NCBI GenBank assembly: GCA_051001975.1
Contig: JBPCMU010000020.1
Span: 5,412-69,411 of the forward strand
Direction: 5' to 3'
DNA: 64,000 nucleotides
Source of the DNA: DATAEG01 sp051001975
GTDB taxonomy: Bacteria; Actinomycetota; Actinomycetes; Mycobacteriales; Jatrophihabitantaceae
Below are positions 60,667 through 64,000 of this stretch, one piece after another. Positions within the stretch are counted from its first letter, which is position 1. Every line of letters begins with the position of its first letter. The notes below the pieces were generated by a model. The model had not been told where the DNA came from. It saw only the letters and a program-made list of their open reading frames with translations, and searched no databases. Made by a program: the position numbers and the translations under genes.

Positions 60667-61354
60667 AGTTTCCGCGCTTCGGGTCGATTCGTTGTCGAAG
60701 ACTGTCACAATTCCAAGCGGAGGACGGCTGACGCTACTCGACCAAGTGTCCTTCGCGGTGCGGCCAACGGAGATCGTCGCAGTCATGGGTCGGTCTGGGT
60801 CAGGTAAAAGCACACTGCTCGCCTGTCTCGGGCTGCTGACAACTTATGACAGGGGCGTCGTCAGCATAGCAAACGTTGATTCCAGTCGGCTTACTGACCG
60901 TCGAAGGGCACGCTTGCGTAATACGCATATCGGCTTTGTGTTTCAGTCATACTCACTCGTTGCACATCTATCTGCTGCAGAAAACGTCGAACTTCCCCTT
61001 TTGTATGGTCGGAGGATGTCTCGAGCCAAACGCAAGGAACGGGTGTGTTCAGCTTTGGAAATGGTGGGGTTGTCCGACCGTGCGGATAGCCGGCCGAAAC
61101 ACCTATCTGGTGGAGAACAACAGCGGGTAGCGGTCGCACGAGGCCTGATTAAGGAACCGAAGATCGTGCTGGCCGACGAACCAACCGGCGCCCTCGATGT
61201 TGATACCGGCTCGATAGTCTGGGACTTACTTGCCGACACGGCACGTAAGTCCGGAGCAGCACTACTTGTCGTCACGCACGATGAAATAGTTGCGCAGCGC
61301 GCCGATCGCGTCTTGTCGCTCCAAACAGGTGTGCTTACGACTGTGGCCCTGTGA
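60659..61354 (+). CDS. MacB/LolD-type ABC transporter ATPase
   Basis: 231 residues. Walker A GRSGSGKST (44-52), Q-loop FVFQSYSLVAHLSAAENVELPL, signature LSGGEQQRVAVARGL, Walker B KIVLADEPTGALD and switch His VVTHD. ENVELPL and the EPTGALD form belong to the MacB/LolD/FtsE group that pairs with FtsX-type permeases. GTG 60659 lies inside the adaptor's last codons. Its stop overlaps the permease start (GTGA). Confidence 0.92.
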   Translation: MDEVSALRVDSLSKTVTIPSGGRLTLLDQVSFAVRPTEIVAVMGRSGSGKSTLLACLGLLTTYDRGVVSIANVDSSRLTDRRRARLRNTHIGFVFQSYSLVAHLSAAENVELPLLYGRRMSRAKRKERVCSALEMVGLSDRADSRPKHLSGGEQQRVAVARGLIKEPKIVLADEPTGALDVDTGSIVWDLLADTARKSGAALLVVTHDEIVAQRADRVLSLQTGVLTTVAL

Positions 61355-62520
61355 TGCTTACACTTCTCACTCTAGCCCTGAAGGATCTTCGGATCGGCAA
61401 GCTTCGGTCAGTACTCATCGTACTTAGTCTGTTCGCAGGTGTTGTGGGCATTGTGGCCGTTTTTGTTGCGAGCTCTGTGACGCAGGACGTGTTTGTCGCG
61501 GCGTCCGAACAGCAGCACGGTCGGCAGGTAACGGTGGGCACTAGTATCCAATCTTCGAACGTGACAACCGCCAGGCTTCGCAAGTGGGAAGGACGAGTCC
61601 GTCGATCTCTCGGTATTGCAGAGTCTGGATTCGTAGTCGAGGCGGATTCGGCTGCGGACGTGCGGATAGGTGCTATCACGAGGCACGAGAACCTGACCTT
61701 GACCGACGGTGACCTTCGTGCGGTGCGACGCATACCCGTTCTCTCCGGAAGGTGGCCGACTCAGTCGGTGGTAGTGCAGCTAGCGGTTAACCAAGCGGCC
61801 GAATCCGAGGTAGGTCCGCCTGGAACAATCGCCGCGCTGGCCGCGACGACCGTTGAGCCCGCTCTGACTGCGGTTGTTTGTGGTGTTGTGGCGGATGGCG
61901 ATCCTCAGCCAAATATGTACGCATCATTGTCGGGGTTTTTGTTGGTGAGACCATCTCTAGCCGAAGACGGGCAGTACCGGTTGCTCTTGCACTATCCGTC
62001 CACGTCTGAGGCACAGCTAGCCACGCTGTTGAGTCAGAGCCTCGCCGACGCGGCTTCTCCGCCCAGCGACGCTCCAGTACGAATCGACGAGGTCGCTGCC
62101 CTGCTCGGCCGGTTGCGCCTCACTCAGCTTGCCTTTTTATCATGTGCCCTGGTCGCACTTGCTGTTTCCGCGCTCGGGATACTAAATGTTGGTCTCGCGA
62201 GCGTGCGCGAGCGCTCGCGAGAATTGTTCATAAGGCGCGCCGTTGGCGCGACTCGCAGTCAGACGTTTCTGCTCGTGCTTGTCTCAGCGCTCATGGTTGC
62301 CGCGATGGCCGGCATGGTTGCGGTAGCCGCCTGCTATGCCGCCGTCCGTCTCTATGTTCCAAGGCTGCTGAGTCCCGAGCTTGCGCTGCACCGGCCGACG
62401 TTTCCCGCGAGTGCCGCTCTAGCCGGAATCACTGTGGCCATCGCGGCAGCGCTACTTGGCTCGATCATCCCGGCTGCGGCCGCAGCGCGCCAGTCGATCG
62501 GGGATGCGCTGCGCGACTGA
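61351..62520 (+). CDS. FtsX/MacB-type ABC permease
   Basis: 389 residues. First helix (LRSVLIVLSLFAGVVGIVAVFVAS, about 18-41), a large external MacB-like domain (about 42-260) and three C-terminal helices (about 263-290, 310-335, 355-380). SVRERSRELFIRRAVGATRSQTFLLVL is the diagnostic FtsX box. It uses mechanical rather than classic substrate transport in well-studied MacB and LolCDE. GTG or ATG 61354. Ends 23 bases before the transposase stop. Confidence 0.9.
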   Translation: MMLTLLTLALKDLRIGKLRSVLIVLSLFAGVVGIVAVFVASSVTQDVFVAASEQQHGRQVTVGTSIQSSNVTTARLRKWEGRVRRSLGIAESGFVVEADSAADVRIGAITRHENLTLTDGDLRAVRRIPVLSGRWPTQSVVVQLAVNQAAESEVGPPGTIAALAATTVEPALTAVVCGVVADGDPQPNMYASLSGFLLVRPSLAEDGQYRLLLHYPSTSEAQLATLLSQSLADAASPPSDAPVRIDEVAALLGRLRLTQLAFLSCALVALAVSALGILNVGLASVRERSRELFIRRAVGATRSQTFLLVLVSALMVAAMAGMVAVAACYAAVRLYVPRLLSPELALHRPTFPASAALAGITVAIAAALLGSIIPAAAAARQSIGDALRD

Positions 62521-62543
62521 GCTGATATGTAGCGATGACGCTG

Positions 62544-63611
62544 CTATGTCTGGTCAAGGGGTTCGGGGGACGGGTTCGGCTGTTGTAGGAGGCGGAAGAG
62601 TTGGCGTGCGATGAATCGCTTTAGGCATCGTTTCGCTTCGCGGATGGTCTTGCCCTCAGCGACGCGGCGGGTTAGGTAGTCACGGGTCGCAGGATCGATC
62701 CGGGAGCGGGTCAACGCGATCGTATGGAGTGCTCGGTTGAGCTGGCGGTCGCCGGATCTGTTGAGGCGGTGGCGTGTGGTCAAGCCGGATGAGGCCGGGA
62801 TCGGTGCGGCGCCTGAGAAGGCGGCGAAGGCCGCTTCGGAGCGGAACCGGCCGGGGTGTGACCAGCTGATGAGGACCTGGGCAGCGCTGATCGCGCCGAC
62901 GCCTGGCAGATCTAACAGTTGGGGTCTGGTGGCGGTGACGAGCTGAGTGATCTCACGCTCGAGATCGTCAGCTTCGGCACGCAGTGCCACGATGCGTTCG
63001 GCGGTGCACCGCAATACGCGCAGCGTCATACGGTGTTCGATATCTTGTGTCGGCCGAGCACGGAGCTTGGAGGCGTAGCTGATCTGGGCGTCGCTGGTCT
63101 TGCCGCGAAACTCCGCGCGCAGCGTCTCTGGTGCTGAGACGATCAACGCTTTGAGGTGGTTGATTGCTCGGGTGCGGGCGGTTACCGCGCTGGCGCGGGT
63201 GCTCATCAGCACCCGCAATGCCTCACGGTGGCCACGGCCACGAGGAACGATGAGGTGGTCGGTGCTGAGCGCTTCCCGGGCAGCGCGCACGGCATCGATC
63301 TGATCGCTTTTGCGCGCACCGACCCGAGCTGGACGCTTCGGGCGGGCGACCTCGACGACCCTCTCGCCATGTGCGGCAAGGAAGATCGCTAGGCCCGCTC
63401 CGTAGCTGCCGGCGCCCTCGACCGCCCAGCAGCGGCGGCCGGGTGCGTGCGCGGCCGCGAAATCGAGCAGCGCCGCGTAGCCGCGCGCGTCTGCACCGAC
63501 TTGGGTGTCGGCCAATACCGCTCCGAGCGTGGACACGGTCGCGGCGGCCAGGGTGTCGCGGTGGGTGTCGACGCCGATTACGGCATCAACGGACTCGGTC
63601 AACATCGCCAT
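62544..63611 (-). CDS. IS110-family transposase
   Basis: 355 residues. The N-terminal RuvC-like DEDD domain (Transposase IS110) has VIGVDTHRD (first Asp about 13-16), AVEGAGSYG (Glu about 58-62) and RKSDQIDAV. The C-terminal Transposase_20 domain has LLDLPGVGAISAAQVLISW and SGAAPIPASSG with the conserved Ser. Length normal and frame intact, so it may be active. ATG 63611 follows GGAAGGAAC. In IS110 elements this protein works with a bridge RNA from the same element. Confidence 0.94.
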   Translation of the reverse strand: MAMLTESVDAVIGVDTHRDTLAAATVSTLGAVLADTQVGADARGYAALLDFAAAHAPGRRCWAVEGAGSYGAGLAIFLAAHGERVVEVARPKRPARVGARKSDQIDAVRAAREALSTDHLIVPRGRGHREALRVLMSTRASAVTARTRAINHLKALIVSAPETLRAEFRGKTSDAQISYASKLRARPTQDIEHRMTLRVLRCTAERIVALRAEADDLEREITQLVTATRPQLLDLPGVGAISAAQVLISWSHPGRFRSEAAFAAFSGAAPIPASSGLTTRHRLNRSGDRQLNRALHTIALTRSRIDPATRDYLTRRVAEGKTIREAKRCLKRFIARQLFRLLQQPNPSPEPLDQT

Positions 63612-63795
63612 CCAAAGTTCCTTCCTATGCGGTTGATGATGGAAAGCCTGGTGGACCACCGCATGGCAGAACTGTGATGAGTCACGCCCAGATGGGCGGA
63701 CGAGCTGCTTATCAAGCCAATGGATGGAGCCAGACCGGGCCCCAGCGGATGGGAAGACGAGTCATAGGCAAGGCACGTACCGAATAGCGCACGGC
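63612..63795 (-). ncRNA. Candidate IS110 bridge RNA region
   Basis: The noncoding stretch upstream of the transposase, where IS110-group elements carry their bridge RNA (family knowledge). It holds several hairpins: GGTGG-a-CCACC (63650-63660), GTGA-TGAG-TCAC (63674-63685) and CGCCCA-GA-TGGGCG (63685-63698). TTGACA (63806-63801 on the minus strand) would serve as -35. Loop-target pairing could not be tested because the element ends are not known. Confidence 0.35.
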
Positions 63796-63892
63796 CAGTT
63801 TGTCAACGAGTCATCCCCACCCACCGGGGCCAGCCTGCCAGCGACCACCAGGACCGCTCGTCGGAGTCTCACAGTTTGTCAAGTGGCAGGGC

Positions 63893-63928
63893 GAGGCGCC
63901 CGTCCGGATTGCTCCGGGCGGGCGCCTC
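63893..63928. terminator. Long GC-rich hairpin, likely terminator
   Basis: The 16-bp arms (63893-63908 beginning GAGGCGCCCG and 63913-63928 ending GCGCCTC) pair with one wobble, loop TTGC. TGCTTCGTCGTT follows on the plus strand. Probably terminates a gene beyond the window or the element's neighbour. The rest to 64000 holds no supported gene. Confidence 0.6.
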
Positions 63929-64000
63929 TGCTTCGTCGTTGCGTTGTGGTGGTGAGCGTGTCGTTGGCGACGCGCGGTCAGACTGATATGCGCGGGTTGG

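Larger units (their letters stand above)
62521..63806 (-). mobile_element. IS110-family element (ends not defined)
   Basis: A transposase gene with a noncoding leader. IS110 elements lack long terminal inverted repeats, so the exact ends are not visible; the lower end lies between 62521 and the tnp stop, the upper end probably near 63796-63806 or 63872-63882, where an 11-base direct repeat CAGTTTGTCAA occurs. Confidence 0.5.

Noticed and set aside
63371..63787. Plus-strand frame overlapping the transposase leader
   Set aside because: Arg/Pro-rich shadow of the transposase gene and its noncoding leader.
58833..64000. A full prophage or integrative element
   Set aside because: No integrase, tRNA attachment repeat or structural phage genes; only an IS110 transposase and a five-gene cassette are visible.

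Overview
The window is chromosomal DNA of a high-G+C actinomycete (Actinomycetota). The evidence is G/C-biased third codon positions, frequent GTG starts, likely leaderless genes, Lys/Ala-tailed TopA, a complete 14-subunit Nuo complex I, Holin-X and Rv36xx-type genes. From about 6.7 to 27.7 kb the gene order follows the Mycobacterium tuberculosis stretch Rv3670 (ephE) - Rv3669 - Rv3667 (acs) - Rv3662c - Rv3661 - Rv3660c to Rv3654c (tad-like pilus genes) - Rv3649 (helicase) - Rv3647c - Rv3646c (topA). An STAS gene and an H+-pyrophosphatase are placed inside it. The order is shared but the genus is not mycobacterial; a Frankia/Jatrophihabitans/Sporichthya-like lineage is my guess, not a demonstrated placement.

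Layout. 1-6.7 kb: the end of coaX, a beta-propeller lactonase-like gene, a methyltransferase, an internally deleted GH172 (DUF2961) remnant, and a four-gene minus-strand operon (ABC ATPase, ABC-2 permease, DesK-type kinase, LuxR-type regulator). 6.7-10.6 kb: epoxide-hydrolase-like protein, Holin-X membrane protein, a DUF559 nuclease fragment bracketed by two inverted palindromic repeats, and acs. 10.7-18.7 kb: a Rv3662c-like gene, small hydrolases, then a compact tad/flp-like pilus cluster (Ssd, TadA, TadB, TadC, Flp-like pilin, two TadE/G-like minor pilins) interrupted by a GNAT gene. 18.7-27.7 kb: DEAD/DEAH helicase, anti-sigma antagonist, hppA, topA. 27.7-36.2 kb: two divergent MarR-regulator pairs with visible operators, an MFS-thymidylate kinase fusion, holB, ricT, a VapBC-like pair, an FKBP and tRNA-Thr(CGT). 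36.4-41.4 kb: a repeat-bearing membrane protein, a DUF4397 surface protein, a class F sortase, a phage-like small membrane protein and a geranylgeranyl reductase. 41.6-58.8 kb: nuoABCDEFGHIJKLMN followed by a polyprenyl diphosphate synthase. The last parts form a respiratory unit, because the reductase and prenyl synthase flanking nuo probably make and modify the menaquinone tail that complex I reduces.

58.8-64 kb is different. Base composition falls (one 60-base line I counted in the adaptor gene is 55% G+C) and an apparently acquired cassette begins. It holds a 49-codon hydrophobic peptide gene with an aromatic tail, a small lipoprotein, a lipoprotein membrane-fusion adaptor, a MacB-like ATPase and an FtsX-type permease. 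An IS110-family transposase lies beyond it, with a hairpin-rich leader where an IS110 bridge RNA is expected. This peptide-plus-tripartite-transporter cassette is my best candidate for an undescribed system; its function is not established by the sequence.
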